Counted from the first letter of the stretch, positions 1 through 7,968 are shown. The stretch is 63,088 nt of DNA from CAMNAO01 sp045605145 (GCA_045605145.1 JAZUPH010000016.1:1-63088), one strand, 5' to 3'. Notes: generated from the letters alone by a model not told the origin. Program-made: numbers and translations.

Positions 1-227
1 CGCCCGGGGCATCTTCACGCCGCGGTTCGCTCCGGGCTGCCCAGCCCAACATTTTTTAGACTACGGTGGTTGTCATTGACGCGGATACCCTCCACCGGCA
101 GTATTCGGTTACGGCAAATAGCCTTACCGATATACTACCGAAAGCGGTAACAGTTCTCTAACACCCGCCTGTGCCCGCTCTAAATTTGTTCTGCGGGACG
201 CGTTAGAAAAAGCAAAGCACAACCCAC
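1..227. other. Intergenic stretch with no supported gene
   Basis: I see no gene I can defend here. A 64-codon minus-strand frame (124-318) runs through two transcription terminators and has no ribosome binding site, so I do not call it. The only structure visible is a short perfect hairpin near 34-47 (GGGCT, loop GCCC, AGCCC). The stretch lies downstream of the tRNA-Pro terminators and could be the 3' flank of a gene outside the window. Confidence 0.4.
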
Positions 228-255
228 CAAAAAAGAAATCGCGCTTTTGCGCGAT
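228..255 (-). terminator. Second rho-independent terminator downstream of tRNA-Pro
   Basis: Read on the minus strand, a perfect 7-bp stem (ATCGCGC / GCGCGAT) with an AAAA loop is followed by a U-rich run (TTCTTTTTT). It lies about 50 bp after a first terminator and looks like a backup for the tRNA-Pro transcript. Confidence 0.6.
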
Positions 256-301
256 GAAGTCCTCACTCTGTTTGGATGAAATCTGCTTCAAGGACGGATT
301 T

Positions 302-350
302 AGCTGAAAAAAGCACACATTGTCTTGGTAGACAAATGTGTGCTTTTTTT
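302..350 (-). terminator. Rho-independent terminator of tRNA-Pro
   Basis: A long inverted repeat (AAGCACACATTGTC paired with GACAAATGTGTGCTT, one bulged A) is flanked by A-runs and T-runs on the two sides. It could terminate in both directions. It starts two bases after the CCA end of the minus-strand tRNA-Pro. Confidence 0.8.
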
Positions 351-351
351 C

Positions 352-427
352 TGGTCGGAGTGACGGGATTTGAACCCACGGCCTCTTGGTCCCGAACCAA
401 GCGCGCTACCAGCTGCGCTACACCCCG
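352..427 (-). tRNA. tRNA-Pro (CGG)
   Basis: A cloverleaf of 76 nt including an encoded CCA. The acceptor stem is CGGGGTG / CACTCCG with discriminator A. The anticodon stem CTTGG / CCAAG closes the loop TTCGGGA, giving anticodon CGG. The T-loop reads TTCAAAT. It is a single-gene transcript with its own consensus promoter and a hairpin terminator directly after CCA. Confidence 0.95.
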
Positions 428-442
428 ATCAACCACCAAGAC

Positions 443-471
443 ATTATAACCATCGCGCATGCCTTTGTCAA
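443..471 (-). promoter_or_regulatory. Consensus promoter of tRNA-Pro
   Basis: Minus-strand TTGACA (466-471), 17-bp spacer, TATAAT (443-448). Both hexamers are perfect matches to the sigma-A consensus, as expected for a stable-RNA gene. The -10 lies 15 bp from the tRNA 5' end. Confidence 0.9.
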
Positions 472-623
472 GTCGTGATGCGGGAATTTCTCGCTTAGCT
501 GTCGCAGTACACAGGCAGTACGCCGCTATATACATCCATAACAAGAAATAGAAAATAAAACCAAGGCGGGTGTTGGATTAAATTATGCAGATATGAGATA
601 ATCAGCGCATAGAAATAATATGC

Positions 624-1745
624 TCAATCAATATACACGCGCGGGACGCGATCGGAAACTGAGCAGAGCAGCTCATATGAGATCGTTCCGCACTTGGCGG
701 CAAGTCTATCAAGATCGTGGGTGACAGCACCGAAAATCGTCACCTCATCCCCTGCCTTGCAGCCGGGTATACCAGTGACATTAAACATACACATATCCAT
801 GCAGATGCGGCCTATCTGAGGCGCGGTGTGCCCATTAATAACAGCGTCGAAACTCCCGGACAGGGATCTGTGAAGGCCATCTGCATAGCCGATGGAAGCA
901 ACAGCCGTCAGCATATCGTCAGACGCCGTATAACAGCGGCCGTAGCTGATGCTGTCACCGGCTGTGTGACGGTTTACAGCCGCTATACGGGCCTTGAGAG
1001 CCATGGAGGGGCGCAAATCAAGCCGTTCGCCCTCCCCTGCTGGATGGTAGCCGTATAGTGCAATGCCGGGGCGCACCATGTCAAGGGCGTACTGGGGATA
1101 ATTGATGACCGCGCCGGAATTGGCGCAGTGCCTGAGGGTGAATTTATGGCAGAAGCGCGACTCTATGGTATCTGCCGCGGTCATAAAGCGCTCAAACTGC
1201 AAGGCGGTGAATGGATCGTCCGGCTCGTCAGATACTGCAAAGTGGGTGAAAATACCCTCTGCGTCAAAGCAGCCACAGGAGAACAGCCGCTCAAGATGTG
1301 AAAGAAGTTCACCGTCCTGTGTGTTAAAGCCCAGCCGCCCCATTCCTGTGTCCAGTTTAATATGGATGCTGAGCCTCTTACCGTTTTCTTTCAGCACGGA
1401 AGCATACTCCAGCGCTGTATCAATATTGGCAACTGTCTGAGTAACGCCCATATCTGACAGGATGCAGATATATTCCGGGGCTGTCCAGCCCAGTATAAGT
1501 ATGGGGGCAGTGATGCCCGCGTCGCGAAGATGCACAGCCTCATCAAATGAGGCCACTGCAAGATACTCACAGCCCAACCTTACCAGAAGGCGGGACACCT
1601 CAACCGCGCCATGTCCGTAGGCATTGGCCTTAACCACGCCCAGGAAACGGCAGCCCTCCGGCAGGGTCGCCCTGATAGTTTTGTAGTTATGTTCAATGCT
1701 GCCAAGGCTTATCTCGGCCCAGCAGCGCTTCGTAAGACTGTACAT
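624..1745 (-). CDS. alr: Alanine racemase
   Basis: Pyridoxal-phosphate enzyme that interconverts L- and D-alanine, supplying D-Ala for peptidoglycan in the cytoplasm. The protein has 373 residues, usual for the family. The PLP lysine lies in VVKANAYGHG (Lys39) and the second catalytic base is the tyrosine of SYGRCY (about Tyr268). The N-terminal TIM barrel and C-terminal beta domain are both complete. It sits 70 bp downstream of a co-directional membrane-protein gene, with no obvious terminator between them, and probably shares its transcript. A weak AGAGGAT lies upstream of the chosen ATG, which starts where family members usually start. Confidence 0.96.
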   Translation of the reverse strand: MYSLTKRCWAEISLGSIEHNYKTIRATLPEGCRFLGVVKANAYGHGAVEVSRLLVRLGCEYLAVASFDEAVHLRDAGITAPILILGWTAPEYICILSDMGVTQTVANIDTALEYASVLKENGKRLSIHIKLDTGMGRLGFNTQDGELLSHLERLFSCGCFDAEGIFTHFAVSDEPDDPFTALQFERFMTAADTIESRFCHKFTLRHCANSGAVINYPQYALDMVRPGIALYGYHPAGEGERLDLRPSMALKARIAAVNRHTAGDSISYGRCYTASDDMLTAVASIGYADGLHRSLSGSFDAVINGHTAPQIGRICMDMCMFNVTGIPGCKAGDEVTIFGAVTHDLDRLAAKCGTISYELLCSVSDRVPRVYID

Positions 1746-1815
1746 AGTAGAAAAACCTATCCTCTGTCCGATAAGTTAACTCGGAGGGAGCGCCGGGCCC
1801 CCTCCGGTGAAGAAA

Positions 1816-3507
1816 TTATTCCGCTCTGACGATCTGTGTGGCGGTTACAAGCTCACCCTGAGCATTGGGCGCGGTGATTGTAACCTTATCGCCTGCGTCA
1901 AGCACGGCGATTAGCTCGCTAAACTCGGTGGAGATGACATAGTAGCAGTCGCCGCCCTCAAGCATGATATACGCCTTTGTGTAACCATCGACAACAGCGT
2001 AGCGAATCTCCTCAATGATGCCGGTTACGGTGGCGTCGGCCAGTGCCTCACTGTCGGCGTTGACGGAAACGTTGTGCTGCTTAAGAAGGCTGATATATTT
2101 GCTTTCGCACTCAGCAACGGTGTTGGCGGTGGCAACGATCTGATACTGCTGGACATTGACCATCGCATACATCTTTACGAGGTTGGAATCGTCCTTAAGG
2201 GCCATAAAGTAAGTGGGCTGGCCGGAGATGTTCAGGAGCAGTGGGAAAGTGGAATTGTATTCATACTGCTGTACCGCGCCCTCGGCAGAGCTGGCGGCAG
2301 AGTATTCCTCCGCACCGGCGATGGGATAGAAGCGCGCCTCTTTCGTACGTTGGTTGACGAGGATAAAACCAATGTTGGACTCGTCACTGCTGACGGAGGT
2401 GACGCCGGTGTAGACCCAGACGTCATCATTCTGGGCGATGAAATTGGAGCCGTCTGTGGTCATTACGCAACCGGTCTGGGCGAACACGGAGTTCCAGAAC
2501 CCGTTGTGGTAGGTGCCGTAATAATTGTACTGCCGGATGATGAGATCGTCACTGAAGACCCTGTCGACCCATGTGGGGACATCTTCTATAGCGTAATACT
2601 CACTCTCACCTGTTACCGCGTTGAGAAGGACAGCGCCGATGCAGTCCTCACCGCCGAAAAGGCCGATGGTCTTATCGACAACTGACGCCACCCAGAAGGG
2701 GTTTCCGTCCTCATCGATCTCAAGGTTAACATCGGTGAACATCAGCATGGGGTAGTTGATGCGCAGCCAGCGGTCTACATTGCGGAAGAAGTACTCAGAG
2801 GGGGAATACTTCATTCCTTCCTCAAGGCGGACTACGCTTACGTTCTGGGTCACCATATCGATGACCATATAGGCAGGGATGCCCTCAGACACATTGTTCA
2901 TCCACTTAAAGAAGCTGCCGTAATTGAGGTAGGTGACGCGCACCGGGCGCCCCTGGTAATTGATCTGGAAAGACTCATGATTAACGGTAAACTGGCTGAC
3001 AAGATCGGAAAGCTCGCCCAGCTTGCGGTTTGCAAGTGTGTTTGCGCTGCTGCCGTCAAGCATGGGGATCTGGTCGTAGGAAATTTCATCGATCTCGGCC
3101 CCAAAGTCACCGGTCTGGGTGCTGATAAGCTCACTGTACTCGTCCGCGTGGAACATGATGGGAGCGGAGATTATGCCGCCAACGACAAGAATGGCAAGCG
3201 GGACGGCAATAGCAATGAGCCAGTTTTTAAGTTTCTTAAACTCTGCCTTGACATCTTCACCGGTCATGATCGGAACACCTTCGGGACTGGTGGCGTACTG
3301 TGGGCGCTTTTTGTTCTTATTGAACGCACTTGAAACAACGGCAAAGGCGATAATAACCGTCAATATATAGCCGTAAAAGCCGGTATTTTTAAAATTGATG
3401 GCAGGAAGCTGCACATAGTACATCACAAGCGCAATTATAGCTGTGATGAAGATCCGCAGGCCGAGGCGCTTACCTCTGTTACGCGGCATTTTTGTAATGT
3501 TATTCAT
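1816..3507 (-). CDS. Conserved membrane protein with large extracytoplasmic domain, unknown function
   Basis: I do not recognise this 563-residue protein. Three hydrophobic segments lie in the first 130 residues (about 16-37, 45-62 and 93-115), the first preceded by a basic stretch. The remaining ~440 residues are soluble, acidic, rich in aromatic residues and Val/Ile, and probably outside the membrane. The body reads like tandem beta-rich domains (PepSY-like repeats are possible, but this is a guess). It has its own promoter and lies just upstream of alr, which hints at an envelope role but does not prove one. No signal peptidase site or catalytic motif is visible. Confidence 0.85.
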   Translation of the reverse strand: MNNITKMPRNRGKRLGLRIFITAIIALVMYYVQLPAINFKNTGFYGYILTVIIAFAVVSSAFNKNKKRPQYATSPEGVPIMTGEDVKAEFKKLKNWLIAIAVPLAILVVGGIISAPIMFHADEYSELISTQTGDFGAEIDEISYDQIPMLDGSSANTLANRKLGELSDLVSQFTVNHESFQINYQGRPVRVTYLNYGSFFKWMNNVSEGIPAYMVIDMVTQNVSVVRLEEGMKYSPSEYFFRNVDRWLRINYPMLMFTDVNLEIDEDGNPFWVASVVDKTIGLFGGEDCIGAVLLNAVTGESEYYAIEDVPTWVDRVFSDDLIIRQYNYYGTYHNGFWNSVFAQTGCVMTTDGSNFIAQNDDVWVYTGVTSVSSDESNIGFILVNQRTKEARFYPIAGAEEYSAASSAEGAVQQYEYNSTFPLLLNISGQPTYFMALKDDSNLVKMYAMVNVQQYQIVATANTVAECESKYISLLKQHNVSVNADSEALADATVTGIIEEIRYAVVDGYTKAYIMLEGGDCYYVISTEFSELIAVLDAGDKVTITAPNAQGELVTATQIVRAE

Positions 3508-3558
3508 AATTTACCCTCGCAATCTTGTAAATGACAGGGCGCATAGCCGTGCTGGATC

Positions 3559-3587
3559 ATTATACCATGCGCACAATGCATAATCAA
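3559..3587 (-). promoter_or_regulatory. Promoter of the membrane protein-alr unit
   Basis: Minus-strand TTGATT (3582-3587), 17-bp spacer, TATAAT (3559-3564), about 50 bp upstream of the ATG at 3507. Confidence 0.75.
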
Positions 3588-3640
3588 ACATATTTTATGC
3601 CATTATAATGTGCGAAAATTGTAAAAATTGTTTTAATTGC

Positions 3641-3669
3641 TTGTAAGATGGTAAATATCATGATATTAT
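3641..3669 (+). promoter_or_regulatory. Promoter of the Asp-Cys repeat protein gene
   Basis: TTGTAA (3641-3646), 17-bp spacer, TATTAT (3664-3669), followed 35 bp later by a strong GGAGGT ribosome site. Confidence 0.6.
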
Positions 3670-3714
3670 ATCCGGGCAAATATCGCCATTGGAGCGTAAA
3701 ATATGGAGGTTAGA

Positions 3715-4149
3715 ATGAAGGTTGGAAAGATAATCGGCAAGGCCGCCGCAATTACCGCAGGTGTCGTCGCCGGTGTTGGCGTTGCTGCCGTTGCAGGCGC
3801 TGTTGTGGGTCTGAAGAAATGGGCCAAGGATGAGGAGTCTGACTGCATCCGCATCGTCATCAACAACACCCGCGGCATCCGCATCAGCAAGACTGATGAT
3901 AAGGATAAGTTTGAGATAGAGATGAATTACGATTGGCAGACCGATCCCGACTTCATGGATTGCTGCAACTGCGGCTGTTGTGATGAGGATTGCGACTGTG
4001 ATTGCGACTGTGATTGCGATTGCGATTGCGAAGAAGCCAACGAGAGCGAGTGCAATTGCTGCTGCGTGGATATGAAGTCCGATGAGAACGAAGAGGCATC
4101 CTGCGAGGCTTGTGAAGCTCCTGCAGCCGAGGAGAATACTGAGGCTTAA
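3715..4149 (+). CDS. Small membrane-anchored protein with Asp-Cys dipeptide repeat
   Basis: I do not recognise a family. The start is the ATG at 3715, five bases after GGAGG; an in-frame ATG at 3703 would overlap that ribosome site. The 144-residue product has one Ala/Gly/Val-rich hydrophobic segment (about residues 5-35). A ~45-residue linker follows, then an acidic cysteine-rich tail: a CCNCGCC cluster, seven perfect Asp-Cys dipeptides, a CNCCC cluster and a Glu/Ala-rich end. The alternating acid-thiol pattern could bind soft metals such as zinc or cadmium; that is inference only. It is monocistronic, between its own promoter and a strong terminator. Confidence 0.85.
   Translation: MKVGKIIGKAAAITAGVVAGVGVAAVAGAVVGLKKWAKDEESDCIRIVINNTRGIRISKTDDKDKFEIEMNYDWQTDPDFMDCCNCGCCDEDCDCDCDCDCDCDCEEANESECNCCCVDMKSDENEEASCEACEAPAAEENTEA
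3988..4029 (+). repeat. Seven-copy GAYTGY hexamer tandem repeat
   Basis: Seven in-frame copies of GATTGC or GACTGT, coding for seven Asp-Cys dipeptides inside the preceding gene. Synonymous third-position differences show that the protein repeat, and not only the DNA, is kept. Being a multiple of three, copy-number change would leave the frame intact. Confidence 0.9.
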
Positions 4150-4171
4150 TGCCTGGTTTCAACACACTACT

Positions 4172-4201
4172 GCCCTGCCCACCCGGGCGGGGCGGTTTTT
4201 T
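4172..4201 (+). terminator. Rho-independent terminator after the Asp-Cys repeat gene
   Basis: A 9-bp stem (GCCCTGCCC / GGGCGGGGC with one T-G wobble) and an ACCC loop, followed by GGTTTTTTATT. Confidence 0.9.
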
Positions 4202-4263
4202 ATTCTTTGGCAAAATGAGCAAAAAAACTCTGTCGGATCGTCTCAATTTAAAGCATAAAAATC

Positions 4264-4291
4264 TTGACTTAGAATTATTAGCTGTTATAAT
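4264..4291 (+). promoter_or_regulatory. Promoter of the T-box leader
   Basis: TTGACT (4264-4269), 16-bp spacer, TATAAT (4286-4291). Transcription should begin near 4298 and produce a leader of about 290 nt before the ligase start codon. Confidence 0.8.
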
Positions 4292-4297
4292 GATTTT

Positions 4298-4575
4298 ACG
4301 AAAATTTATACCCTATAGGCCGCGATTGGGGCCAAGTAGCATTGGGATACGCCGGACAGAGAGCTGCCGTTTGCTGAGAGGCGCACGGTCGTCCAATGTG
4401 AATACCCCCCATAGCCCTGCACTGAACACATAAGGTTATTAGGCTGCAGCGAATGACGCCCGTTAACGCGTCAGATCTGTCAAGATCACTGAGGCGCCGT
4501 AGTTTTCGGCGCAAACCAAGGGTGGTACCGCGAGAAATGCTCTCGTCCTGTGGATGGACGGGGGTTTTTATTTTT
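4298..4575 (+). promoter_or_regulatory. T-box riboswitch leader, tyrosine (UAC) specifier predicted
   Basis: The conserved T-box AAGGGTGGTACCGCG (4518-4532) is followed by a terminator hairpin (TCTCGTCC / GGACGGGG, 4541-4562) and a T-run (4565-4569). Stem I can be built. AGTA (4335-4338) and GAA (4400-4402) form the usual S-turn, closed by GCATTGG / CCAATGT (4339-4345 with 4393-4399). The triplet right after GAA is TAC (4403-4405), then one base, then CCCC pairing with GGGG (4328-4331). That register matches glycine T-boxes of known structure and predicts tRNA-Tyr as effector. The base after the triplet is C, where A is commoner. TGGT in the T-box fits a discriminator A. Confidence 0.9.
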
Positions 4576-4590
4576 GGAGGAAGAGCAAAG

Positions 4591-6234
4591 ATGCCTATCA
4601 CACATTTTCTGGAGAAGAATGCAGCAACTATCGGCGATGAGATCGCGCTGGTTGAGATAAACCCCGAGCGCGAGGGTCGCAAGACCATGAACTGGGAGGA
4701 GTTCGCCCTTGTTGAGGCGGACGCAGAGGGTGCATACCGCCGCCAGATCACTTGGAAAGAATTTGATTTCAGGGCCAACCAGTTTGCAAATCTGCTGCTT
4801 GCCAACGGCGTGCAACGCGGTGACAAGGTCGCTGTCCTGCTTATGAACTGCATTGAGTGGCTGCCCATATATTTCGGCATTCTTAAGGCCGGCGCCCTGG
4901 CTGTACCACTCAACTACCGCTACACAGCTGATGAGATAGAGTACTGTCTGAAGCTGTCCGATTCTTCCATGCTTGTTTACGGGCATGAGTTTATCAGCCG
5001 CGTTGACGAGGCGAAGGGAAATCTTCCCGAAATCAAGAAGTATTTCTACGTTGGCAACGATTGTCCCGAATTTGCCTTCAACTACTACAAATTCATCGGC
5101 TTCTGCAACGGCGAGAAGCCCAATATTGAGTTGACCGATGATGACGATGCAGCCATATACTTCTCCTCAGGCACTACCGGCTTCCCCAAGGCAATTCTGC
5201 ACAAGCACCGCAGCCTGACCCATTCTGCCCTGTGTGAGCAGGCGCACCACAGTCAGAGCCATGACGACTGCTTCCTTTGTATGCCGCCTCTTTACCACAC
5301 CGGCGCAAAAATGCACTGGTTCGGCAGCCTTGTCTCCGGTTCTAAGGCGGTCCTCCTGCGCGGCATCTCCCCACAGTACATTTTTGAGACTATCTCCAGT
5401 GAGAATGTCACTATCGTTTGGCTGCTGGTACCCTGGGCCCAGGATATTCTCGACTGCATTGATGCGGGTAAGATCAATCTCAACGATTATCAGCTTTCTC
5501 AGGTTCGCCTGATGCACATCGGCGCACAGCCCGTGCCGCCCAGCCTTATTAAGCGCTGGAAGGACTACTTCCCCACTCACGAGTATGACACCAACTACGG
5601 CCTGTCTGAGTCCATCGGCCCCGGCTGCGTACATCTGGGAGTGGAGAACATTCATAAGGTCGGCGCGATCGGCAAGGCCGGTTACGGCTGGAAGGTCAAG
5701 ATCGTGGATCCCGAGCTTAACGAGATCACTACACCCGATGAGGTGGGCGAGTTGGCAGTGTCCGGCCCCGGCGTCATGACCTGCTACTATCACGATGAGA
5801 AAGCCACAAACGAAGTTCTCAAGGGCGAATGGCTGCTCACCGGCGACATGGCCATTTATGACGAGGACGGCTTCATATTCCTCGTTGACCGCAAGAAGGA
5901 TGTTATCATCACCGGCGGCGAGAACCTGTATCCTGTTCAGATCGAGAATTTCATGCGCGGCTGTGACCTTATCAAAGACGTTGCAGTCATCGGCAGACCC
6001 CATAAGCGCCTGGGCGAGATCGCTTCCGCCATTGTTGAGCTGAAGGATGGCGTTACCGCCACTGTGCAGGATATCGCCGATTTCTGCCAGGGGCTCCCCC
6101 GCTACAAGCGCCCTCGCGAGATCATCTTCGACATCATCCCCCGCAATCCCACCGGCAAGATCGAGAAGCCCCGCCTGCGTGAAAAGTACGGCAGCGCTTC
6201 GCTGGTGGCGGATGCAAACGAGATAAAGCTCTGA
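4591..6234 (+). CDS. AMP-forming acyl-/aryl-CoA ligase (ANL superfamily)
   Basis: Class I adenylate-forming enzyme: carboxylic acid plus ATP and CoA gives acyl-CoA, AMP and pyrophosphate. The 547 residues carry all core motifs: P-loop FSSGTTGFPKA (191-201), YGLSES, the TGD of LLTGDMA, DRKKDVIITGGEN, and the C-terminal lysine in NPTGKIEKP. The ATG at 4591 follows GGAGG at the end of the T-box leader; an open frame continuing upstream from 4453 is leader sequence. Residues 19-38 and 39-58 are a diverged tandem duplication (ALVE...NWEEF / ALVE...TWKEF). Control by a tyrosine T-box suggests that expression rises when charged tRNA-Tyr is low. One possible role is activation of 4-hydroxyphenylacetate for tyrosine synthesis by reductive carboxylation, but the acid substrate is unknown. 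Confidence 0.93.
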   Translation: MPITHFLEKNAATIGDEIALVEINPEREGRKTMNWEEFALVEADAEGAYRRQITWKEFDFRANQFANLLLANGVQRGDKVAVLLMNCIEWLPIYFGILKAGALAVPLNYRYTADEIEYCLKLSDSSMLVYGHEFISRVDEAKGNLPEIKKYFYVGNDCPEFAFNYYKFIGFCNGEKPNIELTDDDDAAIYFSSGTTGFPKAILHKHRSLTHSALCEQAHHSQSHDDCFLCMPPLYHTGAKMHWFGSLVSGSKAVLLRGISPQYIFETISSENVTIVWLLVPWAQDILDCIDAGKINLNDYQLSQVRLMHIGAQPVPPSLIKRWKDYFPTHEYDTNYGLSESIGPGCVHLGVENIHKVGAIGKAGYGWKVKIVDPELNEITTPDEVGELAVSGPGVMTCYYHDEKATNEVLKGEWLLTGDMAIYDEDGFIFLVDRKKDVIITGGENLYPVQIENFMRGCDLIKDVAVIGRPHKRLGEIASAIVELKDGVTATVQDIADFCQGLPRYKRPREIIFDIIPRNPTGKIEKPRLREKYGSASLVADANEIKL

Positions 6235-6263
6235 TCCATTGCTTTACCGGCATATATAAAGCA

Positions 6264-6290
6264 AGAGCCGCTGCGTTATGCAGCGGCTCT
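6264..6290. terminator. Bidirectional terminator between convergent genes
   Basis: A perfect 11-bp stem, AGAGCCGCTGC / GCAGCGGCTCT, with a GTTAT loop and a pyrimidine-rich 3' side. It lies between the ligase (+) and the lipid kinase (-). Confidence 0.85.
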
Positions 6291-6296
6291 CTTCTT

Positions 6297-7238
6297 TCAT
6301 TTCATTGCAGGTGCAGGCTCCAGGGTCTGCGCTAGTTTTTTGGGTACTGCAAATTTAATGTGGTGGGGCAGCACCTCGATTTTAAAATATGTACCGTCCA
6401 TAATCTCGCCGTCAAGAGAAGCGGCAAACCCTTCCTGCGCCTCAACCTCAACCACTCTGCCCTGCCTGTAGTAAAGTATGTCCTGCAGCTTGGGATCGTC
6501 AAGGTGCTTCCCGGCCTTATAGACATTGATAACAGACAGAAAACGCAGGCGGTTAATGACCTTAACCGAGCAGACATCAATAAGACCGTCATCGTTGCGG
6601 GATCTGGGAGAGCTGTTGAAGGCGCCGCCCACGAAGGTGCCGTTGGCAACTGTACACAGCAGCAGTTCATCGCCGCCGATCTGCTCGCCATCCACACGAA
6701 CACGGCAGCGGGTACTAAGTGGACTCAAAAAACATTTGATGATGCCGCTGTAATAGGCGTTCCTGCCGCCAATGATCTTCTTGTGCTTGATCTGGTGCAT
6801 AACTTTTACAACAGATGTGTCAAAACCAAAGCTGAAAATATTGATGCAGTAGCGATCATTGACCTTGAGAAGATCGACTGGCTTCTCCTCAGCTTCAAAC
6901 AAGTCAGCAAGATTGCGGTAATACTCCACGCCGCCAACGCATTTTGCAAAGTCATTGCCGCTGCCGCAGGCATAGCAGGACATTGAGGCGTTTTCAAAAC
7001 CGGCAATTCCGCTTGCAACCTCATTCAGGGTGCCGTCACCGCCGCAGGCGTAAAAGCGCATTGGGGTCACACTATCCTCAGTGCAGCGTCGACGGATGTA
7101 CTCAGTTGCGTCCATTGGGCCACGGGTCACATAAACCTCATAATCGTACAGACCGTCGTACTTCTTAAGTTCTTCGGCAATCCCTTTTGCCCCCACTCCG
7201 TTACCGGCATTGGGATTTAATATAAATACATGCTTCAT
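6297..7238 (-). CDS. Diacylglycerol/lipid kinase family protein (YegS/BmrU type)
   Basis: Predicted ATP-dependent lipid kinase that phosphorylates diacylglycerol or a related lipid at the membrane inner face. The 313 residues match family length. The N-terminal IFILNPNAGNG and the nucleotide motif GGDGTLNEV (about residues 66-74) are present, followed by the GSGNDFAK motif typical of DAGK catalytic domains. The C-terminal beta-sandwich with SLDGE is complete. It is monocistronic, ending at a bidirectional hairpin. The exact lipid substrate cannot be told from sequence; DgkB-type diacylglycerol kinase is the likeliest role in a Gram-positive bacterium. Confidence 0.92.
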   Translation of the reverse strand: MKHVFILNPNAGNGVGAKGIAEELKKYDGLYDYEVYVTRGPMDATEYIRRRCTEDSVTPMRFYACGGDGTLNEVASGIAGFENASMSCYACGSGNDFAKCVGGVEYYRNLADLFEAEEKPVDLLKVNDRYCINIFSFGFDTSVVKVMHQIKHKKIIGGRNAYYSGIIKCFLSPLSTRCRVRVDGEQIGGDELLLCTVANGTFVGGAFNSSPRSRNDDGLIDVCSVKVINRLRFLSVINVYKAGKHLDDPKLQDILYYRQGRVVEVEAQEGFAASLDGEIMDGTYFKIEVLPHHIKFAVPKKLAQTLEPAPAMK

Positions 7239-7428
7239 ATAATATCTGCTCCGGGATAGTAAAATTATTTGAGTCTGTCATCCACACAAGAGCCAAATTA
7301 GACAGGCTTATATAATTTTGGCACATTTTGAAGAAAACTTCAATATTTTGTAGAAAGATTTTCTAAATCTTCTGTTACTTACCGCAAGATTCTGATAAAA
7401 TGACACTGTGATGATCGGAGGTGCATAT

Positions 7429-7968
7429 ATGAAAACTTCCAACTCCCCTGCCCCGTTGGAAATAGAAAGAAAATACCTTATTCGAATGCCGCAAGAGACG
7501 GTGCTTCAGGATCATGCTGCCCGCAGGATCGACATGGTACAGACCTATCTGACTGCCGATGACAGCGGATACGGCCGCCGGGTAAGGATGAGCGATGACG
7601 GGTGCGGAGCAGTTTACACATACACCGCCAAGCGTAAAGTTAGCGAACTGGTGCGCGAGGAGATTGAGCGGGAAATTGCACGGGATGAATACATGGCGCT
7701 TTTAAATAGCGCCGACCAGGGGCTTAATCCCATAGTAAAAACCCGCTGGTGCATCCCATGTGAGGGGCACATCCTTGAGATAGACATATATCCATTTTGG
7801 GAGCATACTGCCGTACTGGAGGTGGAATTGTCTGCAGAAAATGAGTCATTTTTCCTTCCCGGTTGGCTGGGCGCCGCCTGTGAGGTGACTGGTGATGCAA
7901 AATACCTTAACATCAGTCTTGCGCGAATTATACCTCCGGAGCCGGATATGAGTATATTTGCGGATTGA
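7429..7968 (+). CDS. CYTH domain protein (triphosphate tunnel metalloenzyme)
   Basis: A 179-residue CYTH-fold protein. The defining ExExK motif appears as EIERKYL close to the N terminus. Alternating charged strands follow, including KRKVSELVREEIEREI and EIDIYPF, as expected for a tunnel that binds triphosphates with divalent metal. Relatives hydrolyse inorganic triphosphate, thiamine triphosphate or short polyphosphates, or act as class IV adenylate cyclase; the sequence does not decide which. The start is the ATG at 7429, eight bases after GGAGG; an in-frame ATG at 7408 precedes that site and is unlikely. It is monocistronic and ends at a bidirectional hairpin. Confidence 0.92.
   Translation: MKTSNSPAPLEIERKYLIRMPQETVLQDHAARRIDMVQTYLTADDSGYGRRVRMSDDGCGAVYTYTAKRKVSELVREEIEREIARDEYMALLNSADQGLNPIVKTRWCIPCEGHILEIDIYPFWEHTAVLEVELSAENESFFLPGWLGAACEVTGDAKYLNISLARIIPPEPDMSIFAD

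Noticed and set aside
124..318. 64-codon minus-strand frame near the window start
   Set aside because: It spans the tRNA-Pro terminators, has no ribosome site, and shows no recognised motif.
263..544. 93-codon minus-strand frame covering tRNA-Pro
   Set aside because: It translates the tRNA itself and its promoter; peptides of this kind are well-known artefacts of tRNA loci.
2074..2685. 203-codon plus-strand frame opposite the membrane protein gene
   Set aside because: Antisense to a gene with promoter, membrane helices and continuous frame; no ribosome site or known motif.
3988..4029. CRISPR-like short repeat
   Set aside because: The repeat is contiguous, without spacers, and in frame inside a protein gene.
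4453..4590. N-terminal extension of the ligase through the T-box
   Set aside because: The sequence is RNA leader with conserved T-box and terminator; the ATG at 4591 has its own GGAGG.
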